Source: Pseudomonas sp. TNT3 (GTDB taxonomy: Bacteria; Pseudomonadota; Gammaproteobacteria; Pseudomonadales; Pseudomonadaceae). Taken from it: a DNA stretch of 64,000 bases. Location: the NCBI RefSeq assembly GCF_010095445.2, contig NZ_WFGV02000005.1, positions 124,001-188,000 of the forward strand, given 5' to 3'. Below are positions 18,397 to 27,142 of the stretch, in pieces (within the stretch, counting starts at the first letter, position 1; every line of letters starts with the position of its first letter). The translations under genes and the position numbers were made by a program. The notes under the pieces are model-generated. The model ran no database searches and was not told the DNA's origin. It saw only the letters and a program-made list of their open reading frames with translations.

Positions 18397-19107
18397 TCAG
18401 TCGATGCTGGGAAGGTCAATCTTCAGGCGTTTGGCAGCTGCGCGCAGGTGCGCTTCAGCACAGGCGGCCGCTTGGTGACGGTCTCCTGCCGCAATGGCGT
18501 CGTACAGCGCCTGGTGCTCGCGTCCAGCATCGGCGGAGCCGCCCACTGAGTGCGCTGCGGAGTTTTCCCAGGCGGTACGTCGGGCTTCCGCCAGTTGGCC
18601 GCGCAGGAAATCGTGGAACGCGACGAAATAGTCATTCTTGCTGGCGTCGGCAATCGCCCGGTGGAACTCGACGTCGGCCAGGGCCGCTGCGGCGAAGTCG
18701 CTGCGGTTGTCATGCATTTCCTGCAAGGCGGTGCGCATGCGCAGCAGGTCCGCTTCGTCACGGCGCTGCGCGGCGATGGACGCGGCCTGGGTTTCGGTCC
18801 ACAGGCGCATTTCGAACAACTGCACCAGGTCTGGCTTGCGGCCTTTCTGGCTGGGAAACCGAAACACCGTGCCGCTGGGATTCTGGGAAATGAAAGAGCC
18901 CAGACCCCGGCGGCTGACCAGGATGCCATCAGCCTTGAGCTGAGCCACGGCCTCACGCACCACCGAGCGGCTGACATTCAACTGTTCGGTCAATTGTTGT
19001 TCGGTGGGCAGGCGCGATTCGGCAGTCAGCCGGCCGGATTCGATTTCTTCGCGGATGGCATTGACCACTCGTTCAACCAGGGAGTCGGGGCGCTGTAGCT
19101 GAAGCAT
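18397..19107 (-). CDS. GntR-family (FadR subfamily, FCD domain) regulator of lhgO
   Basis: The 236-residue regulator has an N-terminal winged helix (about 10-75; LPTEQQLTEQLNVSRSVVREA and a QLKADGILVSRRG wing) and an FCD effector domain (about 95-225) with metal-site type residues (D/H in ADVEFHRAI and the later HxxLYDAI). It is probably an autoregulated repressor of lhgO comparable to LhgR of P. putida, based on gene adjacency and on two identical palindromic sites upstream of it and of lhgO. The effector is likely L-2-hydroxyglutarate, by family analogy. The start follows a short spacer from the operator at 19126-19142. Confidence 0.88.
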   Translation of the reverse strand: MLQLQRPDSLVERVVNAIREEIESGRLTAESRLPTEQQLTEQLNVSRSVVREAVAQLKADGILVSRRGLGSFISQNPSGTVFRFPSQKGRKPDLVQLFEMRLWTETQAASIAAQRRDEADLLRMRTALQEMHDNRSDFAAAALADVEFHRAIADASKNDYFVAFHDFLRGQLAEARRTAWENSAAHSVGGSADAGREHQALYDAIAAGDRHQAAACAEAHLRAAAKRLKIDLPSID

Positions 19108-19125
19108 GAGAAGTGTGGCTCGCAG

Positions 19126-19142
19126 ATCAGGTTGTCAGACAA
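19126..19142. promoter_or_regulatory. Operator-like site upstream of the FCD regulator
   Basis: This is an exact copy of the 17-base site before lhgO, with the palindrome TTGTCAGACAA at 19132-19142, starting 18 bases upstream of the regulator ATG. The position overlaps where RNA polymerase or the leader would lie, which suits autorepression. Confidence 0.75.
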
Positions 19143-19219
19143 TGCCAGTGGGCTTATTTATTGTCAAGAAACTGCAGGCTTCCGGGAATCGGCTCAGCGG
19201 ACGATCATTCTTGGAGCTG

Positions 19220-19576
19220 TCAGACCAGCTCGCTGATATAAGTCCCCGTCCCCTTGAGAATGTTCTGCAAGGTTTCTTCCACTTCCGCCAGATCGCCGGC
19301 ATCCGTGCTGTGAGTAATTTCCAGCGAATCATCGCCATTCAACGCATCCGCATCCGCCGCGGCAATCTCGATCAGCAGGCGGGTAGGGCTGAGGGTGACT
19401 TTTACGCCGTCGAGGGTGGACGGTTCGCCGTCGAGGGTAATCTCCAGTTCGTCCTCGTCCGGGTAGCGGGTCATCAGGAACATATCGCCCTGATCGCTGT
19501 GGCAGGCGAGCATGGCCATGTTGTCTTCTTCGTCATCGCATGGGTTGACGATCAAGAGGGAGGTGGTCATTTGCAT
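19220..19576 (-). CDS. Conserved small acidic protein of unknown function
   Basis: I do not recognise a named family. The start chosen is the ATG at 19576, preceded by AGGA eight bases upstream, giving 118 residues; a longer frame upstream lacks a ribosome site. The protein is strongly acidic (runs such as DDEEDN and DEDELE), begins MQMTTSLLIVNPCDDEE, has no signal peptide or membrane segment, and ends in a helical TLQNILKGTGTYISELV. It looks like a cytosolic single-domain protein. It stands alone between the lhgO regulator and gdhB. Confidence 0.65.
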   Translation of the reverse strand: MQMTTSLLIVNPCDDEEDNMAMLACHSDQGDMFLMTRYPDEDELEITLDGEPSTLDGVKVTLSPTRLLIEIAAADADALNGDDSLEITHSTDAGDLAEVEETLQNILKGTGTYISELV

Positions 19577-20080
19577 GGGAAATTCCTGGCTCAACGAGCG
19601 CTTTGAAGACGAACAAACGGCGATTCTGCCAGTACGCGGGAATTTATGCTCGGTTGAGTGTCTGAGATTAGGTCGTGAACATCCAGGGTCTAGCGGGTCA
19701 TATTCAGGACGCAAATGCGGCATAACCGGGCATAAAACGTCCAATTTTCAACATGGCTGCTAGTGTTGTTCGATGCATGCAGCTTGAGCTGCATACCGAT
19801 GACCGAATATGTCGCAGCACCGCAAGCACGGGCCTTGCCGCACTGGGTAAGCTGCGCATCGAATGGATACCCGTAAAAACCTTGCGCAATCGATCGCCCA
19901 GGCGTTTTTGCAGATGCCCATTCATGGAAGGTGAATGTGACCTGAGTGTCTCGTCCAGCTTCACCCACCTGTCTCCCTGTTTCCTCTGCCCGAGAATCAG
20001 GAACAGGGTGACGGATCGCCCCGAAAGGGGTGTTACACGCGACGCTTCCATCAATAACAAGCCCAAGCGGAGTACCACAG
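19577..20080. other. Intergenic region upstream of gdhB
   Basis: About 500 bases separate the small acidic protein from gdhB. Overlapping frames here on both strands have no ribosome sites and unconvincing composition. A short GC hairpin (CCCCGAAAGGGG, near 20019-20030) precedes gdhB. I see no RNA gene or clear promoter. Confidence 0.4.
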
Positions 20081-23000
20081 ATGGCGTTCTTCACCGCAGC
20101 CAGCAAAGCCGACTTCCAGCACCAACTGCAAGCGGCACTGGCGCAGCACATCAGTGAACAGGCACTGCCACAAGTGGCGCTGTTCGCTGAACAATTTTTC
20201 GGCATCATTTCCCTTGACGAGCTGACGCAGCGTCGGTTGTCCGACCTTGCTGGCTGTACCCTTTCTGCGTGGCGCCTGCTTGAGCGCTTCGATCACGCGC
20301 AATCGCAAGTGCGCGTCTACAACCCTGATTACGAACGCCACGGCTGGCAGTCGACCCACACGGCGGTCGAAGTGCTGCACCACGACCTGCCGTTCCTGGT
20401 CGACTCGGTGCGTACCGAGCTGAACCGTCGCGGCTATAGCATTCATACCCTGCAAACCACCGTGCTGAGCGTGCGTCGCGGCAGCAAGGGCGAGTTGCTG
20501 GAAATCCTGCCGAAAGGCACTCAGGGCGAAGGGATCCTGCAAGAATCCCTGATGTACCTGGAAATCGACCGTTGTGCCAACGCGGCCGAGCTGAATGTCC
20601 TGAGCAAGGAACTGGAACAGGTTCTGGGTGAAGTCCGCGTTGCGGTCGCCGATTTCGAGCCGATGAAAGAAAAGGTGCAGGAAATCCTCACCGGTCTGGA
20701 CAACAGCCAGTTCAAGGTTGATCCAGAAGAAAAAGCCGAAATCAAAAGCTTCCTGGAATGGCTGGTGGGCAACCACTTCACCTTCCTCGGCTATGAAGAA
20801 TTCGTGGTGCGCGATGAAGCCGACGGCGGCCACATCGTCTACGACCAGGATTCCTTCCTTGGTCTGACCAAACTGCTGCGCACCGGCCTGACCTACGATG
20901 ACCTGCGCATCGAAGATTACGCCGTGAATTACCTGCGCGAGCCGACCCTGCTGTCGTTCGCCAAGGCCGCACACCCCAGCCGTGTACACCGTCCGGCTTA
21001 CCCTGACTACGTGTCGATTCGCGAAATCGACGCCGACGGCAAAGTCATCAAGGAATGCCGTTTCATGGGCCTGTACACCTCCTCGGTGTATGGCGAGAGC
21101 GTGCGGGTTATCCCGTACATCCGCCGCAAGGTCGAGGAAATCGAACGCCGTTCCGGCTTCCAGGCCAAGGCTCACCTGGGCAAGGAACTGGCACAGGTAG
21201 TCGAAGTGCTGCCGCGTGACGACCTGTTCCAGACCCCGGTCGACGAACTGTTCACCACCGTGATGTCGATCGTGCAGATCCAGGAACGCAACAAGATTCG
21301 CGTGTTCCTGCGCAAAGACCCGTACGGTCGTTTCTGCTACTGCCTGGCCTACGTGCCGCGCGACATCTACTCCACCGAAGTGCGCCAGAAGATCCAGCAA
21401 GTGCTGATGGATCGCCTGAAAGCCTCGGACTGCGAGTTCTGGACCTTCTTCTCCGAATCCGTGCTGGCTCGCGTGCAGTTGATCCTGCGTGTCGATCCGA
21501 AGAATCGCCTGGATATCGACCCCGTATTGCTGGAAAAAGAAGTGGTGCAGGCCTGCCGCAGCTGGCAGGACGACTACGCGAGCCTGGTTGTCGAAAGCTT
21601 CGGTGAAGCCCACGGCACCAACGTGCTGGCTGACTTCCCGAAAGGCTTCCCGGCCGGCTACCGCGAGCGGTTCGCCGCGCATTCGGCTGTGGTCGACATG
21701 CAGCACCTGCTGAGCCTGAACGAAAAAAATCCACTGGTGATGAGTTTTTATCAGCCATTGGGTCAGGTGTCCGGCAAGCGCGAATTGCACTGCAAGCTGT
21801 ACCACGCCGATACCCCGCTGGCCTTGTCCGATGTGTTGCCGATCCTGGAAAACCTCGGCCTGCGCGTCTTGGGTGAATTCCCGTATCGCCTGCGTCACAA
21901 CAATGGTCGCGAGTTCTGGATTCACGATTTCGCGTTCACCGCCGCTGAAGGCCTGGAACTCGACATCCAGCAGCTCAACGACACCTTGCAGGACGCCTTC
22001 GTCCACATCGTGCGTGGCGATGCCGAGAACGATGCGTTCAACCGGCTGGTGCTGACTGCCGGCCTGCCATGGCGCGATGTGGCGTTGCTGCGTGCCTACG
22101 CGCGCTACATGAAGCAGATTCGTCTTGGCTTCGACCTGGGCTACATTGCCAGCACCCTGAACAACCACACCGACATCGCTCGCGAGCTGACCCGGTTGTT
22201 CAAGACCCGTTTCTACCTGGCGCGCAAGCTCACCAGCGATGATCTGGAAGACAAGCAACAACGTCTGGAGCAAGCCATCGTCACCGCACTGGACGACGTC
22301 CAGGTGTTGAACGAAGACCGCATCCTGCGTCGCTACCTGGACCTGATCAAGGCCACGCTGCGGACCAACTTCTACCAGACCGATGCCAACGGTCAGAACA
22401 AGTCCTACTTCAGCTTCAAGTTCAATCCGCACCAGATTCCAGAGCTGCCGAAGCCGGTTCCGAAGTTCGAAATCTTCGTCTACTCGCCACGCGTCGAAGG
22501 CGTGCACCTGCGCTTCGGCAACGTTGCGCGCGGCGGCCTGCGCTGGTCCGACCGTGAAGAAGACTTCCGTACCGAAGTCCTGGGCCTGGTAAAAGCCCAG
22601 CAAGTGAAGAACTCGGTCATCGTGCCAGTCGGCGCGAAGGGCGGTTTCCTGCCGCGTCGCCTGCCACTGGGCGGCAGCCGGGACGAGATCGCGGCCGAAG
22701 GCATCGCCTGCTACCGCATCTTCATTTCGGGCCTGTTGGACATTACCGACAACCTGAAGGACGGCGCACTGGTTCCACCGTTGAATGTGGTTCGCCACGA
22801 CGACGATGACCCGTACCTGGTAGTGGCCGCGGACAAAGGCACTGCGACCTTCTCCGACATCGCCAACGGCATTGCCATCGACTACGGTTTCTGGCTGGGC
22901 GACGCGTTCGCGTCCGGTGGTTCCGCCGGTTACGACCACAAGAAAATGGGCATCACCGCCAAGGGCGCGTGGGTTGGCGTACAACGTCACTTCCGTGAAC

Positions 23001-24982
23001 GTGGCATCAATGTTCAGAAAGACAGCATCACGGTGGTCGGCGTCGGTGACATGGCCGGTGACGTGTTTGGTAACGGCTTGTTGATGTCGGAAACTCTGCA
23101 ACTGGTCGCTGCATTCAACCACCTGCACATCTTCATCGACCCGAATCCGCAGCCGGCGAACAGCTTCGCCGAACGTCAGCGCCTGTTCGATCTGCCGCGT
23201 TCGGCGTGGTCGGATTACGACACCAGCATCATGTCCGAAGGCGGCGGTATCTTCTCGCGCAGCGCGAAAAGCATCGCGATTTCCCCGCAGATGAAAGAAC
23301 GCTTCGACATCCAGGCTGACAAGCTGACCCCGACCGAACTGCTGAATGCCTTGCTTAAGGCGCCGGTGGACCTGTTGTGGAACGGCGGCATCGGTACGTA
23401 CGTCAAGGCCAGCACCGAAAGCCACGCTGATGTCGGCGACAAGGCCAACGATGCACTGCGCGTCAACGGCAACGAACTGCGCTGCAAAGTCGTGGGCGAG
23501 GGCGGTAACCTCGGTATGACCCAGCTGGGTCGTGTCGAATTCGGCCTCAATGGCGGCGGCTCCAACACCGACTTCATCGACAACGCCGGTGGTGTGGACT
23601 GCTCCGACCACGAAGTAAACATCAAGATCCTGCTGAACGAAGTGGTTCAGGCCGGTGACATGACCGACAAGCAACGTAACCAGTTGCTGGCGAGCATGAC
23701 CGACGAAGTGGGCAATCTGGTGCTCGGCAACAACTACAAGCAGACCCAGGCGCTGTCCCTGGCGGCCCGTCGCGCCTTGCCGCGTATTGCCGAATACAAG
23801 CGTCTGATGAACGATCTGGAAAGCCGCGGCAAGCTCGATCGCGCCATTGAGTTCCTGCCGGCTGAAGAGGCTATCAACGAACGCGTCGCGGAAGGTCACG
23901 GCCTGACCCGTGCCGAGTTGTCGGTACTGATCTCCTACAGCAAGATCGACCTCAAGGAGCAGCTGCTCAACTCCCTGGTGCCGGACGACGACTACCTGAC
24001 GCGCGACATGGAAACCGCTTTCCCGCCAAGCCTGGTGAGCAAGTTCTCCGAAGCCATGCGCCGTCACCGTCTGAAGCGCGAGATCGTCAGCACCCAGATC
24101 GCCAACGACCTGGTCAACCACATGGGCATCACCTTCGTTCAGCGACTCAAAGAGTCGACCGGCATGAGCCCGGCGAACGTAGCTGGCGCTTACGTGATCG
24201 TGCGTGACATCTTCCACCTTCCGCACTGGTTCCGTCAGATCGAAGCCCTGGATTACCAGGTGTCGGCCGACGTTCAACTGGAGCTGATGGACGAGTTGAT
24301 GCGTCTGGGTCGTCGTGCAACGCGCTGGTTCTTGCGCAGCCGTCGCAACGAGCAGAACGCTGCCCGTGACGTCGCGCATTTCGGTCCACATCTCGCAGCG
24401 CTGGGCCTCAAGCTCGACGAACTGCTGGAAGGCCCGACTCGCGAAGGCTGGCAAACCCGCTACCAGGCTTACGTCGCCGCTGGCGTACCTGAGTTGCTGG
24501 CGCGCATGGTTGCAGGCACCACTCACCTGTACACCTTACTGCCAATCATCGAGGCCGCCGATGTGACCGGCCAGAACGCAGCCGACGTGGCGAAGGCTTA
24601 CTTCGCTGTGGGCAGCGCGCTGGACATCACCTGGTACCTGCAACAGATCAGTGCCCTGCCGGTTGAAAACAACTGGCAAGCCCTGGCCCGTGAAGCGTTC
24701 CGCGATGACGTCGACTGGCAGCAACGTGCGATCACCATCTCGGTCCTGCAACAGGGCGACGGCACCCAGGATGTGGAAACCCGTCTGGCGCTATGGATGG
24801 AGCAGCACGACGGCATGATCGAACGCTGGCGTGCCATGCTGGTGGAAATCCGTGCCGCCAGCGGCACTGATTACGCCATGTACGCGGTAGCCAACCGTGA
24901 GTTGCTGGACCTGGCATTGAGCGGGCAAGCGGTAGTGCCTGCCATTGCCACTGTCCCGGCGGAGCTGGAACCAGCGGCCTGA
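20081..24982 (+). CDS. gdhB: NAD-specific glutamate dehydrogenase, large type
   Basis: This is the catabolic, very large (1633 residues) NAD-dependent glutamate dehydrogenase that converts glutamate to 2-oxoglutarate and ammonia, typical of Pseudomonas (GdhB, about 1620 residues). The N-terminal half holds regulatory ACT-like regions; the catalytic core lies at about 800-1250, with GGLRWSDREEDFRTEV, the substrate-loop VPVGAKGGF and the nucleotide-binding VVGVGDMAGDVFGNG. The ATG at 20081, preceded by CGGAG, fits the family N-terminus MAFFTAASKADFQ; the frame is open further upstream. It is monocistronic with a strong terminator at 24995-25033. Confidence 0.95.
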   Translation: MAFFTAASKADFQHQLQAALAQHISEQALPQVALFAEQFFGIISLDELTQRRLSDLAGCTLSAWRLLERFDHAQSQVRVYNPDYERHGWQSTHTAVEVLHHDLPFLVDSVRTELNRRGYSIHTLQTTVLSVRRGSKGELLEILPKGTQGEGILQESLMYLEIDRCANAAELNVLSKELEQVLGEVRVAVADFEPMKEKVQEILTGLDNSQFKVDPEEKAEIKSFLEWLVGNHFTFLGYEEFVVRDEADGGHIVYDQDSFLGLTKLLRTGLTYDDLRIEDYAVNYLREPTLLSFAKAAHPSRVHRPAYPDYVSIREIDADGKVIKECRFMGLYTSSVYGESVRVIPYIRRKVEEIERRSGFQAKAHLGKELAQVVEVLPRDDLFQTPVDELFTTVMSIVQIQERNKIRVFLRKDPYGRFCYCLAYVPRDIYSTEVRQKIQQVLMDRLKASDCEFWTFFSESVLARVQLILRVDPKNRLDIDPVLLEKEVVQACRSWQDDYASLVVESFGEAHGTNVLADFPKGFPAGYRERFAAHSAVVDMQHLLSLNEKNPLVMSFYQPLGQVSGKRELHCKLYHADTPLALSDVLPILENLGLRVLGEFPYRLRHNNGREFWIHDFAFTAAEGLELDIQQLNDTLQDAFVHIVRGDAENDAFNRLVLTAGLPWRDVALLRAYARYMKQIRLGFDLGYIASTLNNHTDIARELTRLFKTRFYLARKLTSDDLEDKQQRLEQAIVTALDDVQVLNEDRILRRYLDLIKATLRTNFYQTDANGQNKSYFSFKFNPHQIPELPKPVPKFEIFVYSPRVEGVHLRFGNVARGGLRWSDREEDFRTEVLGLVKAQQVKNSVIVPVGAKGGFLPRRLPLGGSRDEIAAEGIACYRIFISGLLDITDNLKDGALVPPLNVVRHDDDDPYLVVAADKGTATFSDIANGIAIDYGFWLGDAFASGGSAGYDHKKMGITAKGAWVGVQRHFRERGINVQKDSITVVGVGDMAGDVFGNGLLMSETLQLVAAFNHLHIFIDPNPQPANSFAERQRLFDLPRSAWSDYDTSIMSEGGGIFSRSAKSIAISPQMKERFDIQADKLTPTELLNALLKAPVDLLWNGGIGTYVKASTESHADVGDKANDALRVNGNELRCKVVGEGGNLGMTQLGRVEFGLNGGGSNTDFIDNAGGVDCSDHEVNIKILLNEVVQAGDMTDKQRNQLLASMTDEVGNLVLGNNYKQTQALSLAARRALPRIAEYKRLMNDLESRGKLDRAIEFLPAEEAINERVAEGHGLTRAELSVLISYSKIDLKEQLLNSLVPDDDYLTRDMETAFPPSLVSKFSEAMRRHRLKREIVSTQIANDLVNHMGITFVQRLKESTGMSPANVAGAYVIVRDIFHLPHWFRQIEALDYQVSADVQLELMDELMRLGRRATRWFLRSRRNEQNAARDVAHFGPHLAALGLKLDELLEGPTREGWQTRYQAYVAAGVPELLARMVAGTTHLYTLLPIIEAADVTGQNAADVAKAYFAVGSALDITWYLQQISALPVENNWQALAREAFRDDVDWQQRAITISVLQQGDGTQDVETRLALWMEQHDGMIERWRAMLVEIRAASGTDYAMYAVANRELLDLALSGQAVVPAIATVPAELEPAA

Positions 24983-24994
24983 TAGGCGCTGAAT

Positions 24995-25033
24995 GAAAAA
25001 GCCCCCGTGTCGAGAGATGCGGGGGCTTTTTTT
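24995..25033 (+). terminator. Rho-independent terminator of gdhB
   Basis: GCCCCCG (25001-25007) pairs with CGGGGGC (25020-25026), flanked by an A run and followed by seven Ts, 13 bases after the gdhB stop. Confidence 0.93.
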
Positions 25034-25060
25034 GCCTCAGGGGTTTATTGTGTCTGGGCG

Positions 25061-25165
25061 GGCCTCTTCGCGGGCAAGCCTTGCTCCTACAAAATTGACG
25101 GGTGATCACGTTATTTGCGAACAACACTAACCCCTGTAGGAGCAAGGCTTGCCCGCGAAGAGGCC
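25061..25165. repeat. REP doublet (REPIN) after gdhB
   Basis: Two perfect 31-base inverted arms (25061-25091 and 25135-25165) carry the Pseudomonas REP core TGTAGGAGCAAGGCTTGCCC. They enclose a 43-base spacer and lie between convergent genes. Confidence 0.9.
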
Positions 25166-25172
25166 ATCCGCC

Positions 25173-25883
25173 TCAATACAACTTCTGATCCGTTTGATTA
25201 TCAACCATCGATACATTACTTGTCGGCCTGGTCAATAAATTACTGAGCGACTGGTCAAATTTTTGCAGTGCGCGAACTTGCACATTCTGTTGTTCGTTAA
25301 TGTCGGCGACGATCTCTTCGCTGCGTTTAAAATCTGCCCACACTGGACTTAGCTCTTTGGCGTCATGACCTTTTGCGGTGCCAATGTAATTGAAGTTGGC
25401 GTCATAGAAGTCTGCACTCACATCGGCACTGATATCCGAACTGCGCGAAGTGATTAACTGGCTGCGGCTGTCCACAACGGCGACCACATCAGGTTTCGCG
25501 GCTTTGAGGCTTTGCATGTCCGGGTACACCGTCACTGAGCCGAACTGACGCTGCAACGAAGCCTTGACCCAGTCCACTGCCAGATCCGGCTTGGAGGTGG
25601 CCACGTAGGCGTCGTGGATGGGCTGCACCAGCAGACTTTGGCCGAAACCGGTGCCGGCGTTGGCCCGGTAATCCTGCAGATAGGCGCGATTGGTCTGGGT
25701 GTTTCGGCTATAGACGATACCCAGAGACACATTCGCACCGCTGGCAACCTGGGTCGCACTGCTGCGGCCAACCGGTTGAGTGAAAATGCCATCGAGCGAC
25801 GACACCGCCGTTGGCGCCGTGGGAATTGAGCAGCCGGTTAAAGCAATGGTTATTACAAAGGTACTGGCAAGTGCACGTTTCAT
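25173..25883 (-). CDS. Outer-membrane or periplasmic lipoprotein of unknown function
   Basis: From the ATG at 25883 (GGAG eight bases upstream) the product is 236 residues, starting MKRALASTFVITIALTGCS: a lipoprotein signal with lipobox LTGC, Cys18. The mature protein has a Ser/Ala-rich N-terminus, a central segment IHDAYVATSKPDLAVDWVKASL and alternating beta-strand character (DVVAVVDSRSQL, VSADFYDANFNYIG). I recognise no named family. It is transcribed alone, convergent with gdhB. Confidence 0.75.
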   Translation of the reverse strand: MKRALASTFVITIALTGCSIPTAPTAVSSLDGIFTQPVGRSSATQVASGANVSLGIVYSRNTQTNRAYLQDYRANAGTGFGQSLLVQPIHDAYVATSKPDLAVDWVKASLQRQFGSVTVYPDMQSLKAAKPDVVAVVDSRSQLITSRSSDISADVSADFYDANFNYIGTAKGHDAKELSPVWADFKRSEEIVADINEQQNVQVRALQKFDQSLSNLLTRPTSNVSMVDNQTDQKLY

Positions 25884-26057
25884 GGTGTTACTCCAGTGAA
25901 ACAACCTGAGTCGGCAAGTTAAGAGCGCCGGTAGTGGCCGGCATCAGGTTTTAGACTAAACCTGTCGTTCCCTAATGAAACAGGCACTAGCGGCTTATAT
26001 CGGGAAATGAATAGTTTTGTTTGGCTTAACCCGCACTGATTAATAGCGTTGAGAAAT

Positions 26058-26090
26058 AAAAAGGCCCGAAGTTGTCATTCGGGCCTTTTT
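26058..26090. terminator. Bidirectional terminator after the cupin gene
   Basis: AAAAAGGCCCGAA (26058-26070) and TTCGGGCCTTTTT (26078-26090) form a perfect 13-bp stem with A and T runs on both sides. It serves the minus-strand cupin gene ending at 26114. Confidence 0.93.
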
Positions 26091-26113
26091 ATTTATACAT
26101 CGGTGCTCAGCTA

Positions 26114-26530
26114 TCAGTTTTTCAAGGGGATCAGCACTTTCTCATCCGGCGACAACACCATGAACACCAGCAACTTCGCAGGCTGGGTGGCACTGGCATT
26201 TTTCGAGACCAGATGCTCCGAGCCCGCCGGCTCATACCAGTATTCACCGGCCTTGTAGGTGATCGCTTTTTCGCCCTTCACTTGTGAGGTTATTTCTCCG
26301 GAAAGGACATACGCCATCGCGGTGCCTTGGTGTTTGTGGGCAATGGACGATTGGCCGGGCTCGTAGTCGACCTCGATCATCATTGCTTTCTTGCCGGGAA
26401 CGTTTTTCAGCAGTTGGTCCTGCAACACGGTGACTTTTTCCGAAGGTTCGCCTTCATGGGCGAAAGCCGCAGCAGAAACAGTCAGCGCCAGGGCGGCGAG
26501 GGAGGCGGTACAGAAACGCAAAGCTTTCAT
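26114..26530 (-). CDS. Periplasmic cupin-domain protein
   Basis: The 138-residue protein has a cleavable signal peptide (MKALRFCTASLAALAL...AFAHEG, cleavage near 24) and one cupin barrel. Metal-ligand motif 1 is SSIAHKHQGTAMAYVLSGE and motif 2 is AGEYWYEPAGSEHLV, so the His/His/Glu...His set is present. Small secreted cupins of this type have no agreed substrate. It is monocistronic, with its own terminator. Confidence 0.85.
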   Translation of the reverse strand: MKALRFCTASLAALALTVSAAAFAHEGEPSEKVTVLQDQLLKNVPGKKAMMIEVDYEPGQSSIAHKHQGTAMAYVLSGEITSQVKGEKAITYKAGEYWYEPAGSEHLVSKNASATQPAKLLVFMVLSPDEKVLIPLKN

Positions 26531-26634
26531 GGTTTATCACCTGCGCAGAGTAGTTGTCGTAAACCACATTAGTCCGCAAGCGATGGCAAACAAACGGCCA
26601 ATTTTCTGGAAGGTCAGGTGACCAATCCATCAAG

Positions 26635-26721
26635 AAGATCAAAAGATCGCAGCGTGCCGCAGCTCCTACGGGGGAACATATTCCACGTAGGAGCTGCGGC
26701 TCGCTGCGATCTTTTGATCTT
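26635..26721. repeat. REP doublet between the cupin and ABM genes
   Basis: Two 36-base inverted arms (26635-26670 and 26686-26721) with one mismatch, of the type GATCGCAGC...GCAGCTCCTAC, separated by 15 bases. Confidence 0.9.
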
Positions 26722-26725
26722 GTTT

Positions 26726-27019
26726 TCAGCGAATCGGAAAACTGTTGAAATCCACGGCATTGGCCAGTTGGCTGTCAATCAGCCCGATAAAACCCTGGAC
26801 TTCAGGGCAGTTGAAATGCGATTGCATGGCCGCTTCCGATTGCCAGCGTGCACTGACGCTCCAGCGGTTACTGTCCTCTGGGCAGCGGTCGACCATATAG
26901 GAATCACAGCCCGGAAGTTCGCGCAGGGTTTCGACAATTTTTTGCAGTTGCTTGCCCAGCTCTTCCGTTCGGCCGGGGGCGGCCTGCACCTGTACGGTGT
27001 TGATCACATCATTGGACAT
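26726..27019 (-). CDS. Antibiotic biosynthesis monooxygenase (ABM) domain protein
   Basis: This 97-residue single-domain protein of the dimeric ferredoxin-like ABM fold has IQVQAAPGRTEEL near the N-terminus, the LPGCDSYMVDRCPEDSNRW segment and the SEAAMQSHF helix that typifies the family. Such proteins range from quinol monooxygenases to uncharacterised stress proteins; the substrate is unknown. It stands alone, with a REP doublet immediately downstream. Confidence 0.82.
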   Translation of the reverse strand: MSNDVINTVQVQAAPGRTEELGKQLQKIVETLRELPGCDSYMVDRCPEDSNRWSVSARWQSEAAMQSHFNCPEVQGFIGLIDSQLANAVDFNSFPIR

Positions 27020-27142
27020 TGCTCACACTCCTGAATCAGGCCGGACGAATCCTGCTCACTGAGGGATAACGCCTATGCAGGATAGGCTTGCACCCCCGGA
27101 CCACCAATAGCCAATCGCCGGATAAACCCCCACACCAATGCG

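Noticed and set aside
20051..24526. Minus-strand open frame of 1491 codons opposite gdhB
   Set aside because: It is a shadow of the GC-rich codon pattern of gdhB; composition is His/Gln/Val-rich with no recognisable domain and no ribosome site.
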